From the NCBI RefSeq assembly GCF_002834295.1, contig NZ_PISP01000001.1, forward strand, positions 62,001 to 126,000: a DNA stretch of 64,000 bases, written 5' to 3'. Made by a program: the position numbers and the translations under genes. The notes beneath the pieces were generated by a model that saw only the letters and a program-made list of their open reading frames with translations, searched no databases and was not told the DNA's origin. The DNA comes from Rhodohalobacter barkolensis (GTDB lineage: Bacteria > Bacteroidota > Rhodothermia > Balneolales > Balneolaceae). Shown here piece after piece: positions 35,230 through 43,491 of this stretch (positions within the stretch are counted from its first letter, which is position 1; the number at the start of each line of letters is the position of its first letter).

Positions 35230-36387
35230 ATGAACTCATCCGATTACGGGAAGATTAAAGAGTTAATATCGAATTATAAAGAGTGGTTCATCAACAGGTT
35301 GAGAAAGTATGTAGAAGTTGAAACTCCAACTGGTGATACCATCCAGAACCGGAAGTTGCTCAACACAATTGCTGCCGATTTCAGGGATCTTGGGTTTGAA
35401 GTAGAGTGGAAGGAATCCGTCTCGAGTGCCGGGCAAATATTTTGCAGGCTGAAGTCTGTGAATACGGAAGAAGATCAGTTGATGATTGGCCATGCTGACA
35501 CCGTTTGGCCGGTTGGAACACTCGAAGAGATACCGTGGAAAATAGACGAAAATGTAATCACCGGTCCGGGTGTGTATGATATGAAGTCCGGAATAGTGAT
35601 GATGCAACTGTCCATCAAAGTTATGAAAGAACTTGGGTTGAATCCGGTATTACGTCCGGTTGTGATGATCACTTCAGATGAAGAGACCGGGAGTAGAGAT
35701 TCGTGGGATGAAATTGAGAAGATAGCAAAGGAAGTGAAACGTGTTTTTGTGCCGGAGCCGTCGATTGGGCTGGAAGGAAAGATTAAAACCCAAAGAAAGG
35801 GATCCGGCCGGTATCAAATTACGGTAAAAGGGAGAGAGGCTCATTCGGGAGTAGAACCGGAAAAAGGTGTAAGTGCGGTTGTTGAAATGTCAACGATTGT
35901 ACAAAATCTGGATAAGTTGAACGATTACGAAAAAGGAGTTTCCCTGAATGTTGGTATGATATCCGGCGGTAAAGCCGTAAATGTAGTGCCCGGTGAGTGT
36001 ACGATTCATATCGATTTAAGGTTTTTAAAAAATGAGGATGGTGAAGAGGTTGATCGGTACATCAAAGAATTAGAGCCGCAATTGAAAGGAGCAGAAATTT
36101 TGATAGAAGGCGGTTTAAGACGGCCTCCCATCATTCAGAATGAACGAAATGAAAAGCTTTGGAAGCTTGTAAAAGAGTGCGCTAATCAACTGGATCTCTC
36201 TATTGAACAGGGATTGAGCGGAGGTGGCTCCGATGGGAGTATCACCAGCCAATTTACCGCTACCATTGACGGAATGGGTCCTGTTGGTGAAGGGGCCCAT
36301 AGCCCTTCAGAAAAGATTTTAGTTCATGAGACATTGGATCGAGCTTCACTGCTTACGGCGATGTTACTGGCTGATGATGTTGGTTGA
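35230..36387 (+). CDS. M20-family metallopeptidase (carboxypeptidase G2-like)
   Basis: 385 residues, no signal peptide. The metal ligands are in MIGHADTVWPVGT (His/Asp), GVYDMKSGIVMM (bridging Asp), ITSDEETGSRDS (Glu pair) and the final EGAHSPSEKI (His). A dimerisation lid (about residues 190-300, GREAHSGVEPEKGVSAVVEM) interrupts the catalytic domain. Members release glutamate or other C-terminal residues from peptides or folates. It follows the methyltransferase after 27 bases and precedes the tRNA/repeat region. Confidence 0.87.
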   Translation: MNSSDYGKIKELISNYKEWFINRLRKYVEVETPTGDTIQNRKLLNTIAADFRDLGFEVEWKESVSSAGQIFCRLKSVNTEEDQLMIGHADTVWPVGTLEEIPWKIDENVITGPGVYDMKSGIVMMQLSIKVMKELGLNPVLRPVVMITSDEETGSRDSWDEIEKIAKEVKRVFVPEPSIGLEGKIKTQRKGSGRYQITVKGREAHSGVEPEKGVSAVVEMSTIVQNLDKLNDYEKGVSLNVGMISGGKAVNVVPGECTIHIDLRFLKNEDGEEVDRYIKELEPQLKGAEILIEGGLRRPPIIQNERNEKLWKLVKECANQLDLSIEQGLSGGGSDGSITSQFTATIDGMGPVGEGAHSPSEKILVHETLDRASLLTAMLLADDVG

Positions 36388-36418
36388 TATTCAGTGAAAT
36401 ATTCCAATACCCGGTAAG

Positions 36419-36838
36419 TTCGCAATATTAATAAAATGCTTTGTCCAAAAACAGAACACCGATCTGTAGAGTTAAGTAATTTCGTAATGAAACAAATTCA
36501 AGATCGGTTTGATCGCGTAACTTAATTCAGTTTTCGCAATTTAGATGAAATGGCTCATCCAAAAACAAAACCCAGATCCTTGCAGTAGAGAATAAATGTT
36601 GCGGTATGTAGACAAAAAAGGCTTTCGCAACGTAGATTAAGTGTCGTACCCAAAAATAATATCCAATCTGCGGAGTCGGGTATAAATGTTTCGGTATGAA
36701 GTCAATACTGCTTTCTGATCATAGACTTAAAATCCTTTCAAAAAACATCACCCCGATCTGTAGAGTCTGTAGAAACGACAGAAACCCGGAAATAAAAAAA
36801 TCCCAAACTCCGGGTGGAATTTGGGATGATTTGATGTG
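36419..36838. repeat. Degenerate ~90-bp tandem repeats and terminator copy, 5' part of a duplicated tRNA-Glu flank
   Basis: The stretch holds diverged units that each begin TTTCGCAAYNTAGAT or similar and share a core like TCCAAAAACAGAACNCCGAT then CTGNAGAGT and AATAAATGTT. Unit starts at 36532, 36623 and 36712 give periods of 91 and 89 bp, and an older copy begins near 36419. From about 36532 to 36860 the DNA is nearly identical to 36874-37204, i.e. a tandem duplication of about 330 bp that includes the tRNA-Glu 3' flank and its terminator. The units are not coding; stops and frameshifts differ between copies. Confidence 0.75.
36794..36827 (-). terminator. Duplicate of the tRNA-Glu terminator
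   Basis: On the minus strand, ATCCCAAATTCC pairs with GGAGTTTGGGAT around an ACCC loop, followed by a U-run. It is the duplicated copy, lying behind the truncated tRNA-Glu fragment at 36839-36860, so it probably has no transcript of its own to end. Confidence 0.7.
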
Positions 36839-36860
36839 TACCGCGTACGGGATTTGAACC
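36839..36860 (-). pseudogene. Truncated tRNA-Glu 3' fragment (T-arm and acceptor only)
   Basis: Reading the minus strand, GGTTCAAATCCCGTACGCGG and the discriminator A match the last 22 bases of the intact tRNA-Glu. The 5' side stops exactly before the first G of the T-loop strand (GGTTC) and is replaced by the 19-bp palindrome at 36861-36879. It cannot fold into a tRNA. Confidence 0.85.
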
Positions 36861-36879
36861 GCGAAAGCACTGCTTTCGC
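36861..36879. repeat. Palindrome GCGAAAGCACTGCTTTCGC at truncated tRNA-Glu junction
   Basis: Nine-base arms pair perfectly around a single central base. The same palindrome sits at the same place relative to truncated copies of tRNA-Arg (37724-37742) and tRNA-Pro (38125-38143, outer pair changed to C/G but still paired). Its right half is also the start of the neighbouring ~90-bp units. Confidence 0.85.
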
Positions 36880-37137
36880 AATTTAGATGAAATGGCTCAT
36901 CCAAAAACAAAACCAGATCTTTGCAGTAGAGAATAAATGTTGCGGTATATAGACAAAAAAAAGGCTTTCGCAACGTAGATTAAGTGTCGTACCCAAAAAT
37001 AATATCCAATCTGCGGAGTCGGGTATAAATGTTTCGATATGAAGTCAATACTGCTTTCGCTTCTTAGATTTAAAGTCCTTTCCCGAAAAAAACACCCCAA
37101 TCTGTAGAGTCTGTAGTAACGACAGAAACCCGGAAAT
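36874..37137. repeat. Second copy of the ~90-bp repeat block
   Basis: Near-identical copy of 36532-36793: units begin at 36874, near 36967 and near 37058, differing from the first copy by point changes and small A-run indels. It directly follows tRNA-Glu and its terminator on the minus strand. No gene is evident. Confidence 0.75.
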
Positions 37138-37171
37138 AAAAAAATCCCAAACTCCGGGTGGAATTTGGGAT
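37138..37171 (-). terminator. Rho-independent terminator of tRNA-Glu
   Basis: Minus-strand 12-bp stem ATCCCAAATTCC / GGAGTTTGGGAT (one G-U) with ACCC loop and a run of seven U. It begins 12 bases after the tRNA-Glu 3' end and probably ends the whole minus-strand tRNA transcript. Confidence 0.88.
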
Positions 37172-37182
37172 GATTTGATGTG

Positions 37183-37255
37183 TACCGCGTACGGGATTTG
37201 AACCCGTGTTACCGCCGTGAAAGGGCGGCGTCCTAAACCCCTAGACGAACGCGGC
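37183..37255 (-). tRNA. tRNA-Glu (TTC), copy 1
   Basis: 73 nt. Acceptor GCCGCGT/ACGCGGT (first pair G-U), anticodon stem-loop CCGCC-CTTTCAC-GGCGG giving TTC, T-arm CGGG-TTCAAAT-CCCG. CCA is not encoded. Identical in sequence to the copy at 37464-37536. Its 3' part and downstream flank are duplicated at 36532-36860. Confidence 0.96.
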
Positions 37256-37308
37256 TTAGATATGAAAAATTCAGTGAATGTTTTGTGGCTATCACTGCAG
37301 TAAAGATG

Positions 37309-37383
37309 GGAGCCCGATGGGAATCGAACCCACGGCCTCCAGGGCCACAACCTAGCGCTCTAACCGACTGAGCTACGGGCTCC
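37309..37383 (-). tRNA. tRNA-His (GTG)
   Basis: 75 nt. The acceptor has eight pairs, GGAGCCCG/CGGGCTCC, i.e. an encoded G-1 facing C73 as expected of bacterial tRNA-His. Anticodon stem CTAGG/CCTGG with loop TTGTGGC gives GTG; T-arm GTGGG-TTCGATT-CCCAT. Lies between the two identical tRNA-Glu genes. Confidence 0.94.
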
Positions 37384-37401
37384 ATATAGAAAAGAGAAGT
37401 G

Positions 37402-37442
37402 AGTCTTGAGTCATGAGATCAAAAATCTCTAGACTCAAGACT
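37402..37442. repeat. Long hairpin between tRNA-His and tRNA-Glu
   Basis: AGTCTTGAGTC pairs with GACTCAAGACT, then a 2x2 internal mismatch, then GAGAT with ATCTC around a CAAAA loop. A further CTCAAGACT follows at about 37448-37456. No U-run follows, so this is a dispersed palindromic repeat or a processing signal rather than a terminator. Confidence 0.6.
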
Positions 37443-37463
37443 TTAATCTCAAGACTAAATCAG

Positions 37464-37536
37464 TACCGCGTACGGGATTTGAACCCGTGTTACCGCCGTG
37501 AAAGGGCGGCGTCCTAAACCCCTAGACGAACGCGGC
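37464..37536 (-). tRNA. tRNA-Glu (TTC), copy 2
   Basis: 73 nt, same sequence as the copy at 37183-37255, anticodon TTC in CCGCC-CTTTCAC-GGCGG. It has no truncated 3' companion. The two copies probably arose by duplication around tRNA-His. Confidence 0.96.
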
Positions 37537-37564
37537 AGGGTAAAAAAATCTATTCATTAAAAAG

Positions 37565-37635
37565 AGGCGACAGGCGGATTCGAACCGCCGTACGAGGTTT
37601 TGCAGACCTCTGCCTAACCACTCGGCCATGTCGCC
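37565..37635 (-). tRNA. tRNA-Cys (GCA)
   Basis: 71 nt. Acceptor GGCGACA/TGTCGCC with U73, D-arm GCC-GAGTGGTTA-GGC, anticodon stem GAGGT/ACCTC with loop CTGCAAA giving GCA, T-arm GGCGG-TTCGAAT-CCGCC. CCA not encoded. Confidence 0.95.
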
Positions 37636-37702
37636 ATTTTACTGTGTCGCCCAAATTTAATTGAACTCAAAATATAGAATAATACGTCAAAATAAGTTGT
37701 TG

Positions 37703-37723
37703 TACGCCCGACAGAATCGAACC
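37703..37723 (-). pseudogene. Truncated tRNA-Arg 3' fragment
   Basis: On the minus strand GGTTCGATTCTGTCGGGCGT and the discriminator match the 3' end of the intact tRNA-Arg (37908-37981) apart from one missing base in the T-stem. The break is again exactly before GGTTC and joins the palindrome. About 20 bases of 3' flank are also duplicated (AATACGTCAAAA...TTGTTG). Confidence 0.82.
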
Positions 37724-37742
37724 GCGAAAGCACTGCTTTCGC
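37724..37742. repeat. Palindrome GCGAAAGCACTGCTTTCGC at truncated tRNA-Arg junction
   Basis: Identical to the palindrome at 36861-36879. It is followed by one diverged ~90-bp unit (37739 to about 37830: AACATAGATCAAATGACTTA then TCCATTAACAGAACTCC) resembling the units in the tRNA-Glu flank, so the same element type is present at both sites. Confidence 0.82.
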
Positions 37743-37907
37743 AACATAGATCAAATGACTTATCCATTAACAGAACTCCATTTTAGGAGTCGACTTTGAA
37801 TACGAACATCTGAAGCAAATCTGTTTTCGCAATTTACTGCCGATGTACAATGAAATAACAAGACTCATTGTGTTATTTCTAAATCTCAATACGTCAAAAA
37901 ATTGTTG

Positions 37908-37981
37908 TACGCCCGACAGGAATCGAACCTGTAACCTACTGCTTAGAAGGCAGTTGCTCTATCCAGTTGAGCTACGGGCGC
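37908..37981 (-). tRNA. tRNA-Arg (TCT)
   Basis: 74 nt. Acceptor GCGCCCG/CGGGCGT (first pair G-U), D-arm GCTC-AACTGGATA-GAGC, anticodon stem ACTGC/GCAGT with loop CTTCTAA giving TCT, T-arm ACAGG-TTCGATT-CCTGT. Its 3' end and flank are duplicated at 37681-37723. Confidence 0.95.
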
Positions 37982-38101
37982 CCGAATACCGTTAAATAAA
38001 ATCAACTGTCGGGTGGTACCTGTTGCAAAGTGCAACAACCCTGTAAATAAAACTCAGATTAAATGCCTGAAGTCGTCAATACGTCAAATAAAATCATAAA
38101 A

Positions 38102-38124
38102 GTCGGGGAGACAGGATTTGAACC
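38102..38124 (-). pseudogene. Truncated tRNA-Pro 3' fragment
   Basis: On the minus strand GGTTCAAATCCTGTCTCCCC and the rest of the acceptor match the 3' end of the intact tRNA-Pro exactly. About 55 bases of 3' flank (including TTGACGTATTGA and TTTAATCTGAGTTTTAT) are duplicated too, at 38046-38101 versus 38167-38224. Break point again directly before GGTTC. Confidence 0.85.
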
Positions 38125-38143
38125 CCGAAAGCACTGCTTTCGG
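38125..38143. repeat. Palindrome CCGAAAGCACTGCTTTCGG at truncated tRNA-Pro junction
   Basis: Same palindrome as at the Glu and Arg fragments with a compensated outer base pair (C-G instead of G-C). The compensation argues that the pairing matters, or that the flanking base was captured from each target. No ~90-bp unit follows here, only about 25 unrelated bases. Confidence 0.8.
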
Positions 38144-38224
38144 AACCTGTACCACCAATCTTTGAAATATAAAACTCAGATTAAATATCTGAAGTCATCA
38201 ATACGTCAATTAAAATTATAATAG

Positions 38225-38298
38225 TCGGGGAGACAGGATTTGAACCTGCGACCCTTCGCTCCCAAAGCGAATGCGCTACCGGACTGCGCTACTCCCCG
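38225..38298 (-). tRNA. tRNA-Pro (TGG)
   Basis: 74 nt. Acceptor CGGGGAG/CTCCCCG with A73, D-arm GCGC-AGTCCGGTA-GCGC, anticodon stem TTCGC/GCGAA with loop TTTGGGA giving TGG, T-arm GCAGG-TTCAAAT-CCTGT. First of the minus-strand tRNA cluster; the 209 bases upstream (38299-38507) hold no gene and probably contain its promoter. Confidence 0.95.
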
Positions 38299-38507
38299 TG
38301 ATGTTGTTTCTATAAAAGTTTAATTCGTGAGCTCTTAATATGAGTAAGCAACTCCCGAAAAAATTGTCAATATGTCAAAGTAGTAATGAAAAATTGAATC
38401 AACTTATCCCCATTAATTTCCTTAGCGGGATGTGTTTGTAATCAGTTTTTCAAAAGAATTCAAAGATAAAAGATTTCAGTTCTGAATGCAATTTATATCC
38501 GTTGATT

Positions 38508-39473
38508 TTACCCACTTTTTTTGAAGTCCTTGCTCAGCTCTTCTAAAAAGCCGATACCATAAGCAGTTAATTGGATAAATCCTGCAACCATACCCAAAAA
38601 AGAGATTTTTAGATCTTTTGTTGAAGTGGCGGCATCAATAAAAAGCACCAAAGCATAAAGTGGATAGAGTAAAATCAATTTCGATAATACACCATCACCC
38701 GTTAGCATTAAAAATAGGGAGATTGGAAGCCCAATTACAAAAAACACCGGCAATAGATGAACCAGCTTTAATTCATTCGGATAAAACCGTTTGATGTTTA
38801 TTCGAGCCCTTCCAAAAAAGTGTAGCTGGTGGTAAAACTGTTTGAAATCTGTTCGTCTCTTGTGATAGACGTATGCGTCCTCAATTAACCCTGTTTTGAA
38901 CCCTTTATTAATGATTCGCAGTGAGAATTCAATGTCTTCTCCCATGCGGGTAATTTTATATCCACCCGTTTCTTTATACACTTCTTGAGAAATTCCCATG
39001 TTGAAGCTTCTGGGGTGAAATGTTCCGATATGATTTTTCCTTCCCCGAATACCACCGGTTGTAAAAAAGGAGGTCATACTAAAACTGATGGCCTTTTGAA
39101 TAGGAGAGAAGGATTGATGAGCTCTGTCGGGTCCGCCCCAGCAATCCACATCGTGAATGGCTAGATACCGGTTAACGGATTCAAAATAATGAGGGGGAAT
39201 AATACAATCGGAATCAAAAACAACAAAATAGTCTCCGGCTGCTTTGTCGAACCCGAAATTTCGGGAAAACCCCTGTCCACTATTTTCTTTATAAAAATAT
39301 CGAATGGATAGTTGATCAGAATACTTTTCAACAATTTGGTCGCATCGATCTGTAGATCCATCTTCAATGACCAAGACCTCAAAATCGCCGTAGGTCTGAA
39401 GGGTTAAACTTTGTAGAAGCTCGTCAATTTCGTCCGGTCTGTTATAAATCGGAACAATTACTGAATAATCCAT
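38508..39473 (-). CDS. GT2-family glycosyltransferase with C-terminal membrane helices
   Basis: 321 residues. VIVPIYNRPDEIDELLQSL, EVLVIEDGSTDRCDQIV and VVFDSDCIIPPHYF (D-x-D metal site) mark the GT-A fold; GITGGIRG-type region and EDIEFSLRIINKGFKT (ED base motif) follow. Two to three membrane helices cover residues 235-305. Probably an inner-membrane polysaccharide or glycolipid glycosyltransferase. It stands alone after the tRNA cluster, divergent from the next gene. Confidence 0.88.
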   Translation of the reverse strand: MDYSVIVPIYNRPDEIDELLQSLTLQTYGDFEVLVIEDGSTDRCDQIVEKYSDQLSIRYFYKENSGQGFSRNFGFDKAAGDYFVVFDSDCIIPPHYFESVNRYLAIHDVDCWGGPDRAHQSFSPIQKAISFSMTSFFTTGGIRGRKNHIGTFHPRSFNMGISQEVYKETGGYKITRMGEDIEFSLRIINKGFKTGLIEDAYVYHKRRTDFKQFYHQLHFFGRARINIKRFYPNELKLVHLLPVFFVIGLPISLFLMLTGDGVLSKLILLYPLYALVLFIDAATSTKDLKISFLGMVAGFIQLTAYGIGFLEELSKDFKKSG

Positions 39474-39541
39474 GTATGCATTTCATAGAGAAATTCTCGT
39501 TCTTTAGAGCCGACAATATAACAACATTATAAAACGATTTA

Positions 39542-40657
39542 ATGAAGTATCTGCAAGTTATTCTGATTTTTACCCTTACTCTCTACTTTAATATCGATGC
39601 GGAAGCACGCCAGCTCACCGTGAGCTCAGTTTCTGAACATGCATCCAACTCTCAAGGTCAATATCCTCTGGATGGAGGGATAATGGAGTCCGACAGAGGA
39701 AGCTACTCTATAGGGGAGACCGATATCTACAATCCGAAATCCTGGAGTGTATCATATTGCCGTGAGAAGGCCGCATTCTTAGAAACGCGGGGAAGGGAAG
39801 TAATCCTGTCTATGTTTGAAACATCAGGAAAAAAACTAACTGAAAAGGAGTTGGAGTTTTTTGATTCTCAAGATGAAACATTAAAAGTATATCTTTTTGA
39901 TGATGGCCAAATGGCAACCCGGGATAATGTTGCAAACTTCACCTTTTTTGATGCAACAGGAGATCAGCTCTATTCTGTATCAAACAGTTCCCAAAGCAGT
40001 GAAGGAGAGAGGGAATCTGAATTGGCAGCTGATTCAAATGGAAACACCGTCGTACTTTATAATCCCGTTATTAACTATGGAAACTCCAGGGGATCGCAAG
40101 CGAGATTAGTTTATGGTGAGGAAGATCACGAGGTATTTTTCAGGGATCAATCAGCAGAAATCATTCAGCTAAAAGTGAGTGAAAGTGGTTCATACATCTC
40201 AATTCTGACTTCAACCGGTTCAGGTTATCAACTTCATCTCTATGACAGATTTGGCAACAAATTAAAGGAACATAGTTTTGATGATGAGCAAAAAGGTGTT
40301 TCGCTCAGTGAAGATGCAAAATATGTAACGGTCTACTCAGGAGGCCGGACTCAAGTTCTGGATGTATTGAGTGGTGATCGTGTGGGAAGTACAAGCTCGA
40401 GGTCCCCTGTAATCTATTCACGATACATGGAAGATGACGATGTAATTCTAGTTTTTGGTGGCAGGCTTCAAGGTAATCGAATTGATGATCCGACTATATC
40501 AGCTATTCATGTTGGGGCACGACAGATATTGAGAGAGAATATTGATGAATCGCTTTCCATTTATGATATGGATCGTTTGAGCATTACTCGTTTACAAAGT
40601 AACAGCTACCAAATAGAAGGGCTAAACCGCTCGCTTAGGGTACAAGCCGGTTTTTGA
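39542..40657 (+). CDS. Secreted protein of unknown function, beta-repeat rich
   Basis: 371 residues with a signal peptide (cut near residue 22, NIDAEA). The body has short repeated beta-strand units (YLFDDGQMATRDNVANFTFF, YISILTSTGSGYQLHLYDRF, VSLSEDAKYVTVYSGG) resembling a propeller. I recognise no family. A strong terminator follows. Probably periplasmic or exported. Confidence 0.65.
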   Translation: MKYLQVILIFTLTLYFNIDAEARQLTVSSVSEHASNSQGQYPLDGGIMESDRGSYSIGETDIYNPKSWSVSYCREKAAFLETRGREVILSMFETSGKKLTEKELEFFDSQDETLKVYLFDDGQMATRDNVANFTFFDATGDQLYSVSNSSQSSEGERESELAADSNGNTVVLYNPVINYGNSRGSQARLVYGEEDHEVFFRDQSAEIIQLKVSESGSYISILTSTGSGYQLHLYDRFGNKLKEHSFDDEQKGVSLSEDAKYVTVYSGGRTQVLDVLSGDRVGSTSSRSPVIYSRYMEDDDVILVFGGRLQGNRIDDPTISAIHVGARQILRENIDESLSIYDMDRLSITRLQSNSYQIEGLNRSLRVQAGF

Positions 40658-40688
40658 TATCTTTGGGGTAGATTTTCTGACTTTAAGT

Positions 40689-40720
40689 AAAAAAGCCCTC
40701 ATGTTTAGTGAGGGCTTTTT
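40689..40720. terminator. Bidirectional rho-independent terminator
   Basis: AAAAGCCCTCA and TGAGGGCTTTT form an 11-bp stem around TGTTTAG, with T- and A-runs on both sides. It separates the converging secreted-protein gene (+) and clpC (-). Confidence 0.9.
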
Positions 40721-40740
40721 CCATGAAATTATTACTAAGA

Positions 40741-43323
40741 TTAAGCTTTTTGTTCTGACTCGGATTCCGACTTGGTTTCACTGTCAGAATCTGACTTTTT
40801 CTTTTCACTTCCTTCCGGATTATTCCAATCAAACTCGAGTCCGTCGCGCGATTTATTCATTTTGATCTTAATCACAGATCCTTCAGAATGCTCACCGCTA
40901 AGTATTTCTTCAGCAAGCGGATCTTCCACATATTTCTGAATAGCTCTGCGCAATGGGCGTGCACCGTATTTCTGGTCAAAACCTTTATCCGAGATAAAGT
41001 CTTTGGCACCTTTCGTCATCTCGATTTCATAACCGAGACTTCTGATTCGGGCAAACAACTCATCGCCAATGATGTCGATAATTTTGAAGATGTGCTCTTT
41101 CTCCAACGGGTGGAATGTGAGAACATCATCAATTCTGTTAAGGAATTCCGGGTTAAACACTTTTTTCAACGCATCCTGGATGGTTGATTTCATCTGTGCG
41201 TAATCAAACTCCTGACCTCCGGATGAGAACCCGATGCCTTTACCCATATTTCGAATATCACGAGCACCAATATTTGATGTCATAATAATAATGGTATTTC
41301 TGAAATCGACCTTACGTCCAAGACTGTCTGTCAGAATTCCATCGTCCAGAACCTGAAGCAGAATATTGAATACGTCGGGGTGTGCTTTCTCAATTTCATC
41401 AAGCAGAACCACACTGTAAGGCTTTCTCCTTACTTTTTCAGTCAGAATTCCGCCCTCTTCATAACCAACATATCCGGGAGGTGCACCGACCAGTCGAGAT
41501 ACACTGAATTTCTCCATGTACTCACTCATGTCGATACGGATCAGAGCTTCTTCCTTATCGAAAAGATATTTGGCAAGTACTTTTGCCATTTCGGTTTTAC
41601 CAACTCCTGTTGGACCGAGAAAGATAAATGACCCAATAGGCCTGGAAGGATCTTTTAACCCGGCACGGGTACGCTGAATGGCTTTCGTAAGCTTTACGAT
41701 GGCCTCATCCTGTCCGATAACCTTCTTGCCAAGCTCTTCCCGCATTTTGAGAAGTTTCTGGCCTTCTTTCTGGCTGATTTTATTTACAGGTACACCGCTC
41801 ATCATAGCAACGACAGAAGCTACATCTTCTTCGTCTACTTCATAAACGATATGCTCAGATTCTTTCTCCCAATCTTTTTGGGCTTGCTCGAGCTCTTCCA
41901 TGAGTCGTTTTTCGGTATCCCGTAAACGAGCAGCTTCTTCAAAGCGCTGCTTCTTCACCATGGAGTTCTTTTCGTTACTTGTCTTTTCAATCTCCTCTTC
42001 CAGTTCAATAATATGATCCGGTACGGTGATGTTTGACAAGTGAACACGTGCTCCAACTTCATCAAGGGCATCAATGGCTTTATCCGGTAAAAAGTGATCG
42101 GTAACGTATCGATCCGTTAATTTCACACATGCATCAATGGCGTCATCAGTATATTTAACACTGTGATGCTTCTCATATTTACCTTTAATCTGATTGAGTA
42201 TCTCCAGGGTTTCATCCACTGAAGTCGGCTCAACCATGATTTTTTGAAAACGTCGCTCAAGAGCGCCGTCTTTCTCAATAAACTGTCGATATTCATTTAG
42301 GGTTGTTGCACCGATTGCCTGAACTTCGCCACGTGCAAGAGCGGGTTTCAACATATTGGAGGCATCCAGAGAGCCGCTTGCTCCGCCGGCACCCACAATG
42401 GTGTGGAGTTCGTCAATGAAGAGAATGACATTATCTGTCTTTTCGAGTTCGCTCATTACGGCTTTCATCCGCTCTTCGAACTGTCCACGGTATTTCGTAC
42501 CAGCAACCAGAGCGGCCAGGTCGAGAGCTATAACTCTCTTTTCATAAAGAACCCGGGAAACTTTCTTTTCAATAATTCGGGTTGCCAAACCTTCAGCTAT
42601 AGCGGTTTTACCAACACCGGGTTCTCCAATCAGAACCGGATTGTTTTTCTTGCGTCGGCTGAGTACCTGAGCAACACGTTCAATCTCTTTTTCCCTTCCA
42701 ATAATAGGATCAAGTTTACCATCTTCGGCCAACTGTGTTAGGTCGCGGCCAAAATTGTCCAGAACAGGTGTTTTAGACTTTTCCATTTTCTTTTCTCTCG
42801 AACTGCCTGATGATTGTGAACCTTTCGGTGATTGTGGAATATTTGCACTTGTAGTGCGGGCATCTTCCCGGTCGGTATCCCTGGTGTTGCCGGAAATGAT
42901 CATATCAAGCTCTTCTCTAACGGCATCATAAGAAACATTGAACTGCTGCAATATTTGTGCTGCAATATTCTCTTCATCTCTCAAAAGGGAAAGAAGAAGA
43001 TGTTCAGTGCCTATCGTGTCGCTTTTATAGAGCTTAGCTTCGAGATAGGTAATTCGAAGTACTTTTTCTGCCTGTTTTGTTAACGGAATATTTCCGACGG
43101 TTACAGTACCTCCCGTTCCTCTTACGGTGTCTTCAATAGTCTTCTTTAACTTGAAAAGATCGCAATCGAGATTTTTTAAGATTCGTATGGCAACTCCATC
43201 ACCCAGACGGACGATGCCTAATATTAAATGTTCTGTTCCGATGTAGTCATGTCCAAGTCGCAGTGCTTCTTCTCGACTGAACTGAATTACATCTCTTACC
43301 TTACTTGAAAAATTACCCTCCAT
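40741..43323 (-). CDS. clpC: ATP-dependent Clp protease ATPase subunit ClpC
   Basis: 860 residues. Two N-terminal Clp-N repeats ([21 protein letters not shown] and [20 protein letters not shown]), AAA+ module 1 with Walker [14 protein letters not shown] and [12 protein letters not shown], a UVR segment ([18 protein letters not shown]) that identifies ClpC rather than ClpB, and AAA+ module 2 with [12 protein letters not shown] and [12 protein letters not shown]. The tail is a Ser/Asp/Glu/Lys-rich extension. It unfolds substrates for ClpP. It is monocistronic; 168 bases upstream before gpmI. Confidence 0.95.
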   Translation of the reverse strand: MEGNFSSKVRDVIQFSREEALRLGHDYIGTEHLILGIVRLGDGVAIRILKNLDCDLFKLKKTIEDTVRGTGGTVTVGNIPLTKQAEKVLRITYLEAKLYKSDTIGTEHLLLSLLRDEENIAAQILQQFNVSYDAVREELDMIISGNTRDTDREDARTTSANIPQSPKGSQSSGSSREKKMEKSKTPVLDNFGRDLTQLAEDGKLDPIIGREKEIERVAQVLSRRKKNNPVLIGEPGVGKTAIAEGLATRIIEKKVSRVLYEKRVIALDLAALVAGTKYRGQFEERMKAVMSELEKTDNVILFIDELHTIVGAGGASGSLDASNMLKPALARGEVQAIGATTLNEYRQFIEKDGALERRFQKIMVEPTSVDETLEILNQIKGKYEKHHSVKYTDDAIDACVKLTDRYVTDHFLPDKAIDALDEVGARVHLSNITVPDHIIELEEEIEKTSNEKNSMVKKQRFEEAARLRDTEKRLMEELEQAQKDWEKESEHIVYEVDEEDVASVVAMMSGVPVNKISQKEGQKLLKMREELGKKVIGQDEAIVKLTKAIQRTRAGLKDPSRPIGSFIFLGPTGVGKTEMAKVLAKYLFDKEEALIRIDMSEYMEKFSVSRLVGAPPGYVGYEEGGILTEKVRRKPYSVVLLDEIEKAHPDVFNILLQVLDDGILTDSLGRKVDFRNTIIIMTSNIGARDIRNMGKGIGFSSGGQEFDYAQMKSTIQDALKKVFNPEFLNRIDDVLTFHPLEKEHIFKIIDIIGDELFARIRSLGYEIEMTKGAKDFISDKGFDQKYGARPLRRAIQKYVEDPLAEEILSGEHSEGSVIKIKMNKSRDGLEFDWNNPEGSEKKKSDSDSETKSESESEQKA

Positions 43324-43491
43324 ATCGGGACCTACAAAAAGATTTGGCTTTGGTTGATTGCTGAAAAATGTAACGAGTGATAACCTGTTTTAGTTCACAC
43401 CCAATGCCGCTATTGACGAAAGTAGTACGGTGATTTGCGAAATGCAAACTGTTTACACCCTTCTATAAAAATAGTCAGAAAAAAGGACTTT

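Noticed and set aside
36419-37204. Possible CRISPR array
   Set aside because: Units are about 90 bp, strongly diverged from each other and contiguous without unique spacers; the near-identical part is a single 330-bp duplication, and no cas gene is nearby.
36719-37350. Several minus-strand open frames of 67-101 codons across the tRNA and repeat region
   Set aside because: They run through tRNA genes, terminators and non-coding repeats, share sequence only because the DNA is duplicated, and have no family resemblance.
37309-37383. tRNA-His lacking an encoded G-1
   Set aside because: Refolding shows eight acceptor pairs (GGAGCCCG/CGGGCTCC) with G-1 opposite C73, the normal arrangement.
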